Shown: positions 49,613 through 60,037, numbered from the stretch's first letter. The stretch: 64,000 nt of DNA from Inonotus obliquus (GCA_032164295.1 JAJHTX010000009.1:620001-684000), one strand, 5' to 3'. Numbers and translations are program-made. The notes: generated from the letters alone by a model not told the origin.

Positions 49613-50846
49613 CAGTCACATGACAAAAGTTTTGTCGTGTCACATTTTTCACTTTGTACCGTAGACTTTTGAATAGCATTACTCCACAACAAAATAAAAA
49701 TTTATCTAATTAGTATTTAGTAGATGCTCCCCTGATCTCCACCAACTGTTCAACACGTCTAGGCATGCTATCTATGAGTTTATTAATTACTTTAATGTCA
49801 ATCTTTTCCCACTCCTCCAAAAGTGCCCTCTTCAACTCCTCCTCATTCCTAGGCCTAACTGGCCTCTTGTTAATTGCAATTTTCATCAGATACCAAACAT
49901 GTTCAATAGGGTTCATGTCTGGTGACTGAGCTGGGTGGGGGAACCTCTCCATTGAGTTGATATCCCTAAACTCTTGTGCCACCTTGCATCTGTAAACTGA
50001 TGCCCCATCTTCCATCACCTTTGCAACCCCCCTCTCCTCATACAGCTCCACATAAAAGTCCCAGAGGGGTCCTGCCATAACCAAATCAACATAATCCACA
50101 CCCTTCCTCCTATCCTTGGGGATAAATATGAGTGGGCCCTTCTTGTTATACGCAATACATCCCCAAACCATGACACTCGTCCTTCCTGACTTGAAAGTGG
50201 CTGCCAGGCACTTCTCGTCAAATGCCTCTTTGGTGCGACGCCATACCAGAGGGGCCTTTGAGTGCTTTCCAAGCTCAACTGAGGATTTATCTGTCCAGAT
50301 CACCCTATGCCACTCCTCCTCCCTATGATCAATTGCAGCCTCCCCCCACTCCAGCCTCCTCTCCTTGTGTTCGTCAGTTAGAAATGGTTTCTTGCATGCA
50401 TGGCGTGAGAACATCCCCAAATCACGATGTAAGGACCTCTGGACAGTCCTGGGGGCAATGGGTTTGAGTGCACCAGCATTAAGATTTTGGGTGATGTCGG
50501 CAAGTGTTTGACGTCTGTTGCCATCAAGGGAGTGCTGCAGATAACGTAACCCCCTGTCACCAATCTTGTGTGGACGTCCGCTCCTGGGTAGATCATCGAC
50601 ATGGCCTCGCTCAGCATGGTTCTTGAGAATGTGCTGTATGGTACGAACGGTGCAATTGAAGGCTTTTGCAATTTCCTTGCGAGGGAGTTGAGTTTGGCAA
50701 AGATTAAGTATAGCAGCACGTTGAGCAGGAGTAGTGTTAGAGGATCCAAGTTGTTTGGGCATGATTGAGTCAGTGGTTGTGGTGGTATAAGGTAAAGAGT
50801 GGTTGTGTTGTGATGTGAACACGACAAAACTTTTGTCATGTGACTG
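49613..50846 (-). mobile_element. Complete Tc1/mariner element
   Basis: The 1234-bp element is bounded by inverted repeats that start CAGTCACATGACAAAAGTTT at both ends (28 bp identical, then a 1-base indel). TA duplications lie at 49611-49612 and 50847-50848. It contains one open transposase gene and nothing else. It lies in the same orientation as the host gene it interrupts. Near-identical ends and an unbroken transposase suggest a recent insertion. Confidence 0.93.
49710..50762 (-). CDS. Tc1-type DDE transposase
   Basis: Open frame of 350 aa. The Met at 50762 (MPKQLGSSNTTPAQRAAILN) begins the helix-turn-helix DNA-binding region (PRKEIAKAFNCTVRTIQHIL, GRPHKIGDRG). The upstream extension to 50918 is host and terminal-repeat sequence. 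The catalytic triad is visible: D in VIWTDKSS, D in KVMEDGAS, and E in PDMNPIEHVW. There are 34 residues between the second D and the E, the DD34E spacing of Tc1. It cuts and pastes at TA sites. There is no stop or frameshift, so it may be active. Confidence 0.93.
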   Translation of the reverse strand: MPKQLGSSNTTPAQRAAILNLCQTQLPRKEIAKAFNCTVRTIQHILKNHAERGHVDDLPRSGRPHKIGDRGLRYLQHSLDGNRRQTLADITQNLNAGALKPIAPRTVQRSLHRDLGMFSRHACKKPFLTDEHKERRLEWGEAAIDHREEEWHRVIWTDKSSVELGKHSKAPLVWRRTKEAFDEKCLAATFKSGRTSVMVWGCIAYNKKGPLIFIPKDRRKGVDYVDLVMAGPLWDFYVELYEERGVAKVMEDGASVYRCKVAQEFRDINSMERFPHPAQSPDMNPIEHVWYLMKIAINKRPVRPRNEEELKRALLEEWEKIDIKVINKLIDSMPRRVEQLVEIRGASTKY

Positions 50847-51305
50847 TACAGTATAGGGGCAGAGTTGGAGGCATCGTGCTTTTAGTAAATCGTACTTGGA
50901 GTTTGCGGTGTTTGCCAAAGTCGGCTGTTGGATCTCCGTTGAGCTCCTTTGTGGCCGTGTAACGAGTGACCTGAAATGATGGTGTTAGACCCCCGTGGCT
51001 GGGATGGGAACCGTTAAATAGCTGGTGCTCACACTTTCAGAATTGAATAAGGCTTCCTTGAATGCAGAATGTCCCAATGGGCGTGGCTGCTCAACCTCGG
51101 CTTGCGTGGACAGAGGTGGTGTAAGTTTTGATTTTTTCTGTTGTAGAGGAAGCTCGTCGTGTCCTTTGGATAGAAGCTTTTGCTTGATGCCTGCTCCATC
51201 GACAAAGCTTGCCTCTGCATCAGAGAGGTCAAACTTGGACCCGGTTGATCCAGTGCTTGACCGACTCTTCTTGGGAGCTTTGGCTTTGCCGAAGATGGAA
51301 GACAT

Positions 51306-51417
51306 ATGGAAGAATAAAGCTGAAGGGGTGTTACGTAGAAGTGTAAGCGTGCAGAGACTCGCGAATGCGAATAGAGATGGTGATAGTATGATGGAAAGCG
51401 TTTTTGTTTTCTCGTGG
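51306..51417. promoter_or_regulatory. Truncated promoter of the Tc1-interrupted gene
   Basis: Only 112 bases separate the start codon at 51305 from the target duplication of a hAT element. The original upstream sequence continues beyond the element at 58876. Any regulatory sites are now displaced by 7.4 kb. Confidence 0.6.
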
Positions 51418-53130
51418 GTTGATATTAGGGCTCCGCAGCATATCTTATAAGATACGTGCGGATATTTTGAGTCACATCCGTATCCGGGCGAATATATCCG
51501 CCCGGATATTTCAAACTTGACTTGGATCCAGTTTCGCGCATATCTTATATGGTAGATCTGGTGTATACGCATACAAAGTTCTATATACACAATGTAGTTG
51601 ACTAACTAATACCCAAATTCAGTGCCTGCTTAACTAACATAAGGTCACTAATTGTCCCTGGCTTGAGACTTGAACGACGAAGGCCAATAGTGTCTCGACC
51701 ACCTGAGAAAATTCGTTCAACAGCAACAGCAGAACCTAGAAAGTATATAAGTATTATATCAAAGGGTTATATAATAAGTATCGTACCAGGTATGGAATGA
51801 ATATCTCGAGCAAGTAGTGATAAAGAAGAAAATTGTGCACGTCTAGCTGCCCACCACTTAACTGGCTCACAGTCCATCTTTTACAAGCTCATTGAAAAGT
51901 ATTCGTCAAGTTCAGTATGTGGTGTTTGTACATCACCTCCGAAAAGTGTCCCTAAACTGTAAGTGGAGCTTGAATGACTATTCGAGTTGTTAGAATTTGC
52001 TGAATTGTCTTTCTTCGTCAATGATGCATAACAAGATAGGAAGTGACCCTTGAGTGCTGCCTTCGATTTATTGATTAGTTCGAGAAGTTGTTCATTACTT
52101 TTTGCAGTGTTATTCAATCCTATATATGATGCTCGAGGATCCAACACTAAGGTGAGAGAATCTTAGAAGTATTAGCAAAGAAGATAGTAAAATAAGGACG
52201 TATGGGATGCCCATAAATAATATGGTGATGTACAGTAGCGAGACAGATATTCTGCTAATTTTTGATGCGCATTTTTAAGACCTGTCCTTAACTGTACTGG
52301 AGCGCTATCGGGTAGCTTAGATATTGATGTACGTAAGTGATTTTGAAGGAGGATGAAGTAGCTGAAAGCGGATGATAGCATTGCGGAATGTATTGCTGAC
52401 ATTGATGTTGTTGCATATTGAAACACCTTAAGCCATTCTGCAACAAGTTTTACAGCTTCCCAGTCGGAGTCAGAGAGCTCATAGATGCAAAATTCTCGAC
52501 TCGAGCAAAAGCTATCAATAGCAGCCTTGAACCATAATACACGCTCTAGATATCTATCAGGTATGTATTTGAATTGTAATATAAAAGTTCACTTTACCGA
52601 GCATATGATAAGTTGAAGACCATCGCGTCGGAACATCAAGGATCAACATGAGGGCACTTTCGTCACTTCTACCATCATCCTTAAGTGTTGATGAGGCGTG
52701 ACTTAACCATTCTTCACGACGTTGTGTGCTCTTTCTAATAACACGAACAAATTTTCGAATCTACAATAATACTTAGTATTAATTATTAAATGTCAATAAA
52801 ATCACATACTCTCGAAATGGCCATCAGTACATTAGTGAAATCACTGATTTCTTCATCGGTATCCTCAAAATTAACTTCATCATCTTTCGAGAGTGGATAT
52901 ATATCGTCTTGATAGTTTTGAGTGTTCTCGGTGATCTTCTTTACTCCTCCAATAGATTCAAGTAGCTAGATTATTGCTAAGTATAATATATTATAATCGG
53001 AAATGAATATTATACCTTTATTGTGGCAAGATGTATCGTATGAGGCATGCATCTTGTCAGAAGAAATTGACTTATTTGGCATGCAGATCCAGAGACGCTA
53101 CAACCCGATAAATTCCCACGAACATCAGAC

Positions 53131-53940
53131 ATGGAAAGACAATTCAATCGAACATATTACACACGCACACGCTATTGTCCCTGGGGCTCGACATTACCAG
53201 GACAAATCAATACACCAATATGCCGGTTCTGTGAATGGGCACATGAGGAAGCATGGATACTGCAGACATGGATACTCGAGGATGCAGTAAATCATATATT
53301 TCGAAGTGACCCGTATTCAATTTGAACCAACCACCATTGGTCGACGGTTGCAGAAACAACTCAACCATTGTTCACACCTACACTAAATGCATACTTGCAC
53401 GAAGTTACGGTTTGGTCAGGAAGGGGGTTACACTACATTGCAAATGCAGGTGTAATAGCATGGACAAGAAGATCGATACATTCCCAGCTATGCCGACGAG
53501 TGGCAATACAACTCGACTGGCCAATACATGCGGAAGCTACAAGAGAACATCAAGCACTACACAATAATCTATTTGGCAACATAGTGGCACGATGGAAATC
53601 GGAGCAGAATCAACTACCGGGGATGATAGCATTGGAAATCTCTCAACCGAGGGAACGGATCAACGGGGCAATCTTAACCTTCATCATGGAAGGAATCGGT
53701 GGCGATCAGGTGCAAGGAACAGAGATACGGATACCCGACGGATATTGCCGAGCGACGATCTGGCGGACTGGGTTACCTGCCATAGTACAGGCAGAACCAT
53801 ATAGGCCCGCCGCTCCGGTGATTGATAATCGAGCTGATCCTATTGAGGGAGGAAGCCCGAGTCAACCGAGACAGCTGAATGGCCCAGCAGCACCTGCAGA
53901 AGATGAAGACATGGCAGACTGTTCGAGTTGCTGCGCATGA
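53131..53940 (+). pseudogene. LTR-internal reading frame, family 2
   Basis: One frame runs from 53131 to 53940, broken only by TGA at 53323-53325. The first part has a C-x2-C pair (ICRFCEWAHEEAW). After the stop it continues HHWSTVAETTQPL, IANAGVIAWTRRSIHSQLCR, VAIQLDWPIHAEATRE, PGMIALEISQPRERINGAIL and an acidic Pro/Ala tail ending in CSSCCA. The order C-x2-C, HW, W-x-I, I-x-L-x(3)P, TFI resembles the frame in the other two LTR-like elements at 59.0 and 62.8-63.6 kb. That resemblance is weak and by eye. No known gag, protease or polymerase motif was found. Confidence 0.5.
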
Positions 53941-54215
53941 CATCATAAGGAACATTCGAGAAGGACTGACGCAGCAGTGCGGAAGGCACGGAGCTCCGCA
54001 CAGCCACAGGATTGGCCGGTGATGGCGTGATTGCTGTGCACTGACCAGGTATGAAGTTATATCAAAGGATCTGGAAGATTGCAGGAGGAAATCGGAAGTG
54101 CATCGCCACCCGATTGGAGATTGCGGGGTATCGGACAAGATAGGGGCTGTGCTCGGAAGAATCAGGAGGCTGTGCCCGAGGGAGCCCGGGTAACTCAATA
54201 GATAGAAGCTTCAGG

Positions 54216-54224
54216 TATAAATAG
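54216..54224 (+). promoter_or_regulatory. TATA box of the LTR-like element in the hAT gene
   Basis: TATAAATAG lies 310 bases before the element's 3' end and downstream of its reading frame. It occupies the same relative place as TATAAATAG in the other LTR-like family, consistent with an LTR promoter driving transcription to the right. Confidence 0.6.
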
Positions 54225-56396
54225 GCCAAGCGAGGGTGGCTATGTCCCTCAGCAAAATTCTTCTGTACTAGTGAATACAAAGAAGCCCCACAAAGCTTCT
54301 CTTCTTTGCTACCACTCTTATCATTGGTACTAGTGTCTGGCCGGTCCCTTGACCCCGACTAAGTACTGTTGCTACTCTGCTCTACAAAGCACCGCCTCGC
54401 ACTTCCCATCGCTTATCAAGACGGACTGCGAATATTGCCGGAGTGAGTGGACTTGTTCTGGTGCGTCGATCGTGTTGATCAGTCGATCAATGTCGGTCTG
54501 CTGATCCGATCCGCACTGGTCCTAACACATCTCATTCGAGCCATCTGAGCCGAAAACTCAATACCTGAGTCACGCATTTTCTCCTCAAGGTGGTTGAACA
54601 TTGTATCGTTATTTGATGCATTATCACAATTGATTGCGATAATCTAAAAGAACTAATGTAAATAATAGAATAGATAAAATGTGTTAATAATGTACCTTCG
54701 ACTGCAGCTTATACTGATTCAATACCTTCCAAACGACAGCACTGATATTCTCACCAGTATGACGTCCTCGAATTTCTTCAAAGGCAATGAGACGCTCTTC
54801 TATATTGAAAGTCAGATGTAAAGCTAAAGAAATACATTGTTAAACGTACCAAGTTGCCAGTTATTTGAGATATAATGAGCTACGATGGCAAGAAAGGCAT
54901 AACTATTACTTGATGTCCATATGTCGAGTGATAATGCAATTTTTGAATCAAGATGCTAATATAATCATTAAGTATACGGTAATTTGAGAAAATATTAGAA
55001 ACTTACAGTAAATACGTCAATCGCATTCTCAATAGCCTTTGATTTTAGGTCCTTAACCATTCATTTGACAGTATCTGCTGACGGAATAACGAGTGTTCGT
55101 TGTCCTCTATAAGTGTACTCCATTAATTCACGGAAAAACTTCTCCTCAACTATAGTAAATGGCTGATCGTGAGCTACGATCCATTTAACAAGACGAATTT
55201 TAAATTCGTCAGAATTCCAAGTCTCCTAGATAAACAAAGAAATTCAGACAAATATTTAATTTTTACAGAGTTTTTATGTACCATCAACTCGGACTGTTTA
55301 CGACCAAACATCTCAGGAATACAATTCACGCTAGGATCCATTCCAATAATTCCTTTAAGCTGTTCACTAGATACCATAACTAGTGTATTTTGAAAGATCA
55401 ATAAGCAATCAGATAATAGTTTAAGAAAGAAACGAACCATCACCTCAAGCAATAGCTATTTCCTCTAAAGTGGGTTTGTACTTCTTCGTAACATCCTTCA
55501 AGTACAGATATAGGTCATATAGTTCTGGATGTTTCTCCAAATGTTGCTTGAGTCCTAACGATAAATTAGATATGTTTAATAAACTATATGGTAAGAACCT
55601 ACCATTAGTTCTGCCACAAGAACTTTGACCAATTTTGAATAATTGCAGTATACGAACATGTTTATGTGGACACTTATAATACGAAGCTCCTTTCTCTACA
55701 TCATGCGAGTCCATATCTACCTTCTCAAAGAAGAAATATATAGGATTATCGTCAGGCTAAGCAAATAGTCAGATTACGACAAAGGACGTGCAATAAAAAA
55801 TAAAGTCTTACCTGAAATTCCTTCACCTTAGATGTAAGGGCACGTTCAACCATAATAGGAACGTCGGATTCATTGTCTTGCTTTAATAAGGAGACATCCT
55901 GAAGTGGATCGATATTCGCATGCGAGGTCTGAGCTGTCATTTTTACAGGTTCGTGTTGTTTGCTCTTCAGCTGAAAAATAACACGGTTAGTACTTTTAAC
56001 TTAAAAATGACCTCATCTATTCAAAATCCCACTTTAGATGCACCAAGTTGCTTTGAACCAATAATACGAGGTAGCTCCTTCTCGATGTCCTATATTGAAA
56101 GAAATGAGCAATTTATTCTACGATTTCAAGCCTATACATACCTTATTTTCTTGCGCATTTTCATTAGACTCTGATGAGCTAGACGACACTGATATAGGTG
56201 GACTCGATGCACGAGATCTTCCCTCAGAGTGATTTGAATCATTGGTACGTGTTTTCTTATGGACCTCTATACTTTCACAGAGTTTGGACAACAGAGTTCG
56301 CTTTCGATGGCTGTCAAGAATGTTCTTCTCATCGACTTCTTGACGAGGTTTCACCTTTGCAGGCTTAGAAGTTGGTTCAGTCAACTTATTCTCCAT

Positions 56397-58740
56397 GGAC
56401 GGAAATTTGGAGTGTAAGGTGCAAGTAAGAAGCGACAAAAAATCGAGTTTATTAATCCAAGGACCAAAAATGACAATCAAACTAAGTAAGATCATCCCTG
56501 GACAAGCTGTCAGGCTTAGAATAGGTCAGAAAGGATAGATGGACGCACCTTATTGCAGCATGCACCAAAATCTTCGGTACAAACATTCTACCTCTAACAT
56601 GCACCTATCAGAACCATCTACCAGCACCAACACCGCACCAATACCCTAGGAAATCAGGTCCCTTCTATGAAACGAAGATAATCTCAGATTCACCCGTGCA
56701 CCGAGCCTCTTGCCAGTCTGCACAAAAGAGTCCCCACCCCCAAACGTAAATCCTGTCGGGCCAGAAGATTGTTGTTGTCTTAGCTATTGAGAGATGCAGC
56801 TAGAGATGTAGGGAAGGGGACAGAGCATGCCAGGTGGGGATGTGGATATGGGGATGGTGGTGGAGCTGGGGAAAGGGGGTGATGAGGGAGGGTGAGGGGC
56901 GAGGAGATATGAAGTGAAGAATGCGTGGCATCACCACGGGGTGTGCCATGTGCCTGAGTCTTAGCCCCGGCCTTACCTAAAATAGACCAGATAAGCGCTG
57001 AATGTACGAGAACGCGGCTGGTATCAGAAATACCAGACGAGGGGGGTACGATTTAGATGCGTTGGGAGGGCCGGTACGTGGCGGTACTAAGTCGTACAGT
57101 CACAGACAAGTCGTCAAGAGAGAATAGTAGGGCCTGGCTGGATTGATGAGTACAGGAGGCTATAGGTGACTGCTCAAGAGGAGAGGTATCAGGAGACGAT
57201 CAATACCGAGACGAATCCGTCGATACCGAGTCGTCTGGTGTCCGGTATCACGGTAGAGAGAACGAAGCAGTAGAGAAGGCGAGCTGAGGAGGTGTTTCTG
57301 ATGGGACTGGTCGTGAGACGAGAGACGAGGGCGACGAAGACGAGAACGATGACTACCGGTATCGATACCGGTGACTACGAGACGAGACGAACGAACGGGG
57401 ACTTGAACGAGATGAGCAAAACCCGGACCTTCGCTCTGGAAGTTCCTCTCAGATTAGCTGGTCTGCTACAGTAGAACATGCAGGCTATAAATACCATAAT
57501 ACCGTAGCCATTCAAGATACCAAATGGGGGGTTTTTACAAGTCGAATCGTACCGTAATCCGGTACAAGAAATGGAATATAAAGTCGAATTGAATGTAAAA
57601 TTACAATCAGGGGAAACATAAGATGATGAATGAATAAGAAGTTTTATCAGGGGGTAGCTAAGAATAGGGTGGGACGAGACAAGAACCCAATGAAAACTCA
57701 CGACGAGTGATACCGAGGTAGGGCGGCGATACCGACGTCGACCAGCGCTAAATTAAGGACGTGTCTCAAGCTACCGCATGGGCGCTCCTAGCGATGTCCC
57801 TGTCGTAGGAGAAGCACGTCATCCTGATTTACCTTTGTTCCGGTACCATGATCCGTGCGGCGTCAGTCTGGGCGTCTACTGATCGATCGGACGGTGTGCT
57901 CCGATGTTGACGTGTCGGTACAACCCAACCTTGGCAATGGGGTACTCTACCGTTCGGTACCAATCAGTACCCTGGGATCGTCCCTGAGCATCGCTCTAGC
58001 CCCTCGATATCGACCGGTACGCGTCGCCTGACTCGACTGGGCATTGCTTGGCTTCCCCTCTGAGTCGGATCGATGGCCTTCTCCGAGATCGAAGCAGCGT
58101 ACGGCGGACTTGATTCATTTCCCAACCTTCCTCTCGACGTAGATCTCCGAGGGCGTGGTCTCGTCCTAGCACACGTTACGAACTCCGGTACCGGAGCGGA
58201 CCATCGGTATCAACACCGGTATCGTCGGTATCGGTGCTTGGCAGTTCGGAAGGGCATACCATCGGACTTGGAGCTTCGATCATGATCCAACTCTTCGCAG
58301 CAACGTATGACAGACCGATTGCAGCTTTGTGAGCCTTTTCCTCTGGTATGGGCTGTCGAGGGCATAGTATCGACTAGACGTGGACTATTAATCGTCGGTA
58401 TCAGGATGGGTGGACGGTACGGTATCGGTATCATCAGTATCGAAGTCTGGTGGTTCGGTACTGTGATGGAAGACGGGCGTAGGGATTGGTGATTCAGTAT
58501 TGGCGCAGAAGAGGACCAGTTCTCAATCGTTCTTAGCCTTGTTGAATCGCAGAAGCCTCGTACTTTGTTGGAACCGCAGGCGTAGATAGGACGGCAGAAG
58601 TACCGTGGTCCGAAGAGAAGTAAGAAGTGGTAGAATCGCAGAAGTATTGTTAATTGGAAGAAGCGGTAGAATCGCAGAATTAAGCCCATATCAATCGTAG
58701 CCTCCGGTATTACTCTTTAGCGCGTATCTGGCAGATATCG
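56397..58740. other. Noncoding 5' portion of the hAT element, GGTAYCG-rich
   Basis: This 2.3 kb between the transposase start and the right subterminal repeat has no supported gene. From about 57180 to 58500 it is dense in GGTATCG, GGTACCG and their complements, for example CGGTATCAACACCGGTATCG near 58210. At 58545-58690 a GAATCGCAGAA-type unit recurs. It may be a nested non-autonomous insertion, but boundaries were not found. Confidence 0.5.
58545..58685. repeat. Degenerate short repeat (GAATCGCAGAA unit)
   Basis: Copies of TAGAATCGCAGAA or a close variant occur at about 58552, 58628 and 58669, with weaker versions between (GAACCGCAGGC, GACGGCAGAAG). It lies just inside the right end of the hAT element, where subterminal repeats often bind transposase. 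Confidence 0.5.
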
Positions 58741-59001
58741 GTCCCCATATCCGGTTCCGCATGGAAATATCCGCCCGGATATTTGCCCTCAAATCTCTAT
58801 TCGCATCTGGGCGGATAGCGGATCCGGTGTATCTTATCCAAGATATCCAATCTGCTGCAGAGCCCTAGTTGATATAGCTTCCACATTGTGGCCTGGTTGT
58901 GGGCTCGGCATATGTCGAGAGACAGCGAAGCTCCCTTTCTAATTGAAAGGATTGTGCTGAAATTTTGATTCGATTAGGAACGCCGATCGAAACTACCCCG
59001 G

Positions 59002-59778
59002 ATGGGACCGGTTAATTTCACTAGCCGGAGACGATCAGGATCGACAGCGAGAAGCGAAGAACACGCACGGTTAATACAATCCGAAGCCGACGATCAAGAA
59101 GCATCGGCTAGCGACGCTAATCCCGACGATCACACTAAACCTTCGCAAACGATGCAGCAAGTACAGCAACCTCCAACGGCTTGCTATAAATGCAGAAGAG
59201 TGCGACAGATCATCGAAGACCTACACAAGATAATACTACGGGAGGCAACGGGCATGTTGACATATCATGTGTCCAGCGAACGAGCAACAGCTTATCGAGA
59301 ATACCACAATCCCCCGGAGGTCGTTCGAAATCGCACGAGGTCAACAATAGCAATGGATACGGCAATAGGCATGCAACCAAAGACGCACTGGACAATAGTA
59401 GGAATCCACGACATATTAGCACTCGAGTGCCCAAGCACATTCGTGGAGATCAGTGCAGACTATGTTACGAACCGCCGCTCACCGATAACAGCGGTATGGG
59501 TTGCAAACACACTCAGGGAACTATGGGCATACTGCAAAGCTATTCGACTACAAGGAGACCTATACCTAGGCTGGAGAATACCTTCGAACGATACTCGACG
59601 AAGTGTACGGCTACTCATCGCCATAGGCACATACGTTAAACCACCTTGGTTTCCCCACGATGATATCCGATGTCGAATCACACTTGACGGCCCCGAACAA
59701 GAGTCCCGAGGCGACAAGCAAATCACAGCCTTCATAGCCCCAGATGCTATACAACGGAACCCCGACGGAATTCCTTAA
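59002..59778 (+). CDS. LTR-internal ORF, family 1, copy 1
   Basis: Uninterrupted frame of 258 codons starting MGPVNFTSRRRSGSTARSEE, 58 bases inside the element. A polar, acidic N-terminus (QSEADDQEASASDANPDDHT) is followed by ACYKCRRVRQIIEDL (C-x2-C), REATGMLTYHVSSERATAYR, HWTIVGIHDILAL, a middle region ending YLGWRIPSND, then RRSVRLLIAIGTYVK, CRITLDGPEQESRGDKQITA and a short tail. No gag, protease, reverse transcriptase or integrase motif is present. The copy in the inverted element has only three amino-acid differences in the compared N-terminal part (S/G, D/N, D/N). Being open over 258 codons in both copies argues for a real protein, but near-identity means recent copying could explain that too. 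Confidence 0.55.
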   Translation: MGPVNFTSRRRSGSTARSEEHARLIQSEADDQEASASDANPDDHTKPSQTMQQVQQPPTACYKCRRVRQIIEDLHKIILREATGMLTYHVSSERATAYREYHNPPEVVRNRTRSTIAMDTAIGMQPKTHWTIVGIHDILALECPSTFVEISADYVTNRRSPITAVWVANTLRELWAYCKAIRLQGDLYLGWRIPSNDTRRSVRLLIAIGTYVKPPWFPHDDIRCRITLDGPEQESRGDKQITAFIAPDAIQRNPDGIP

Positions 59779-59824
59779 ACGCACGAGCAACTGCGGACGA
59801 GCGAACTCTAACTACGGCGCAGCC

Positions 59825-60037
59825 ATGCAAAACCAATGGCATACGAACACGCATTCAATGACTCACTCACTGACTCACTCTATGCACAGGGCGCAGCACA
59901 AGGCCGACCCCGAGCATAGGTTTCAATTCAGTTCAAGTCAAGATGAGTCAACGCCGAGTCATCATCCTGCACAGGGCGCAGTCGATGAGTCAATCCGCAG
60001 CAGAACAATGGAATTACCAGACGAGTTTGGAAGCTAG
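59825..60037 (+). CDS. Second small ORF inside the family 1 LTR
   Basis: A 70-codon frame starting MQNQWHTNTHSMTHSLTHSM, with an MTHSLTHS internal repeat from ACTCACTGACTCACTC tandem units. It lies after the main frame and before the TATA box. The inverted copy carries the same frame (61148-61360, 70 codons) with a few substitutions. It may be only a low-complexity accident. Confidence 0.3.
   Translation: MQNQWHTNTHSMTHSLTHSMHRAQHKADPEHRFQFSSSQDESTPSHHPAQGAVDESIRSRTMELPDEFGS

Larger units (their letters stand above)
49150..51305 (-). pseudogene. Unknown basidiomycete protein gene split by a Tc1 insertion
   Basis: Exon 1 is 51305-51033 (MSSIFGKAKAPKKSRSSTGS and a Ser-rich leader). Exon 2 starts at 50970 with VTRYTATKELNGDPTADFGK and runs to 50847. 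There a Tc1 element intervenes, and the frame resumes at 49610 (MKRFRFRLGREIKEIRKAAK) and ends at 49150 with an acidic, Asp/Glu-rich tail. With the element and one TA removed, exon 2 is exactly 585 bases (195 codons) and exon 1 is 273 (91 codons), so the host frame was open across the target. No known domain is recognised. The element and its TA duplication break the frame, so this allele is probably null. Confidence 0.8.
53055..54527 (+). mobile_element. Solo-LTR-like insertion inside the hAT gene
   Basis: The insertion starts TGTCAGAAG and ends CCTAACA (TG...CA ends). It is flanked by the 5-bp direct repeat CATCT (53050-53054 and 54528-54532), as for LTR retrotransposon insertions. It has no internal LTR pair, so it behaves as a solo LTR. 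A TATAAATAG box at 54216-54224 about 310 bases before the end fits a U3/R promoter on the plus strand. Unusually for an LTR, a long open frame precedes that box (53131-53940, one TGA inside). Confidence 0.8.
51602..56396 (-). pseudogene. hAT transposase, interrupted and with a nonsense codon
   Basis: The minus-strand gene starts at 56396 (MENKLTEPTSKPAKVKPRQE). It has a BED-type zinc finger spread over introns (YYKCPHKHVRILQLF, then LKQHLEKHPELYDLY), RLVKWIVAHDQPFTIVEEKF, ALSLDIWTSSNSYAFLAIVAH and IIAINCDNASNNDTMFNHL. These are followed by MPHTIHLATIK, LDVPTRWSSTYHMLG, LDPRASYIGL and the C-terminal dimerisation segment (SAVAVERIFSGGRDTIG). Two lesions are seen. An in-frame TGA at 55061-55063 lies in PSADTVK-stop-MVKDLK. 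A 1473-bp insertion at 53055-54527 lies between MARMRC and the following PHTIHL. The copy cannot encode a full transposase. Intron borders are approximate. Confidence 0.8.
51426..58867 (-). mobile_element. 7.4 kb hAT element with 8-bp target duplication
   Basis: The terminal inverted repeats are TAGGGCTCCGCAGCA at 51426 and, read in reverse, TAGGGCTCTGCAGCA at the right end (58867). They are flanked by the 8-bp direct repeat GTTGATAT (51418-51425 and 58868-58875), the duplication length of hAT elements. The subterminal sequence ATATCCGCCCGGATATTT occurs identically at 51494-51511 and 58767-58784, a likely transposase-binding site. A hAT transposase gene fills 51602-56396 (minus). About 2.3 kb upstream of it is noncoding and rich in GGTATCG/GGTACCG motifs, and a solo-LTR-like insertion sits inside the transposase gene. 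Confidence 0.88.

Noticed and set aside
59190..59639. 149-codon frame overlapping the LTR-internal ORF on the same strand
   Set aside because: It lies inside the longer 258-codon frame in another phase and has no counterpart in the 53 kb element. It is identical in both family 1 copies simply because they are near-identical in sequence.
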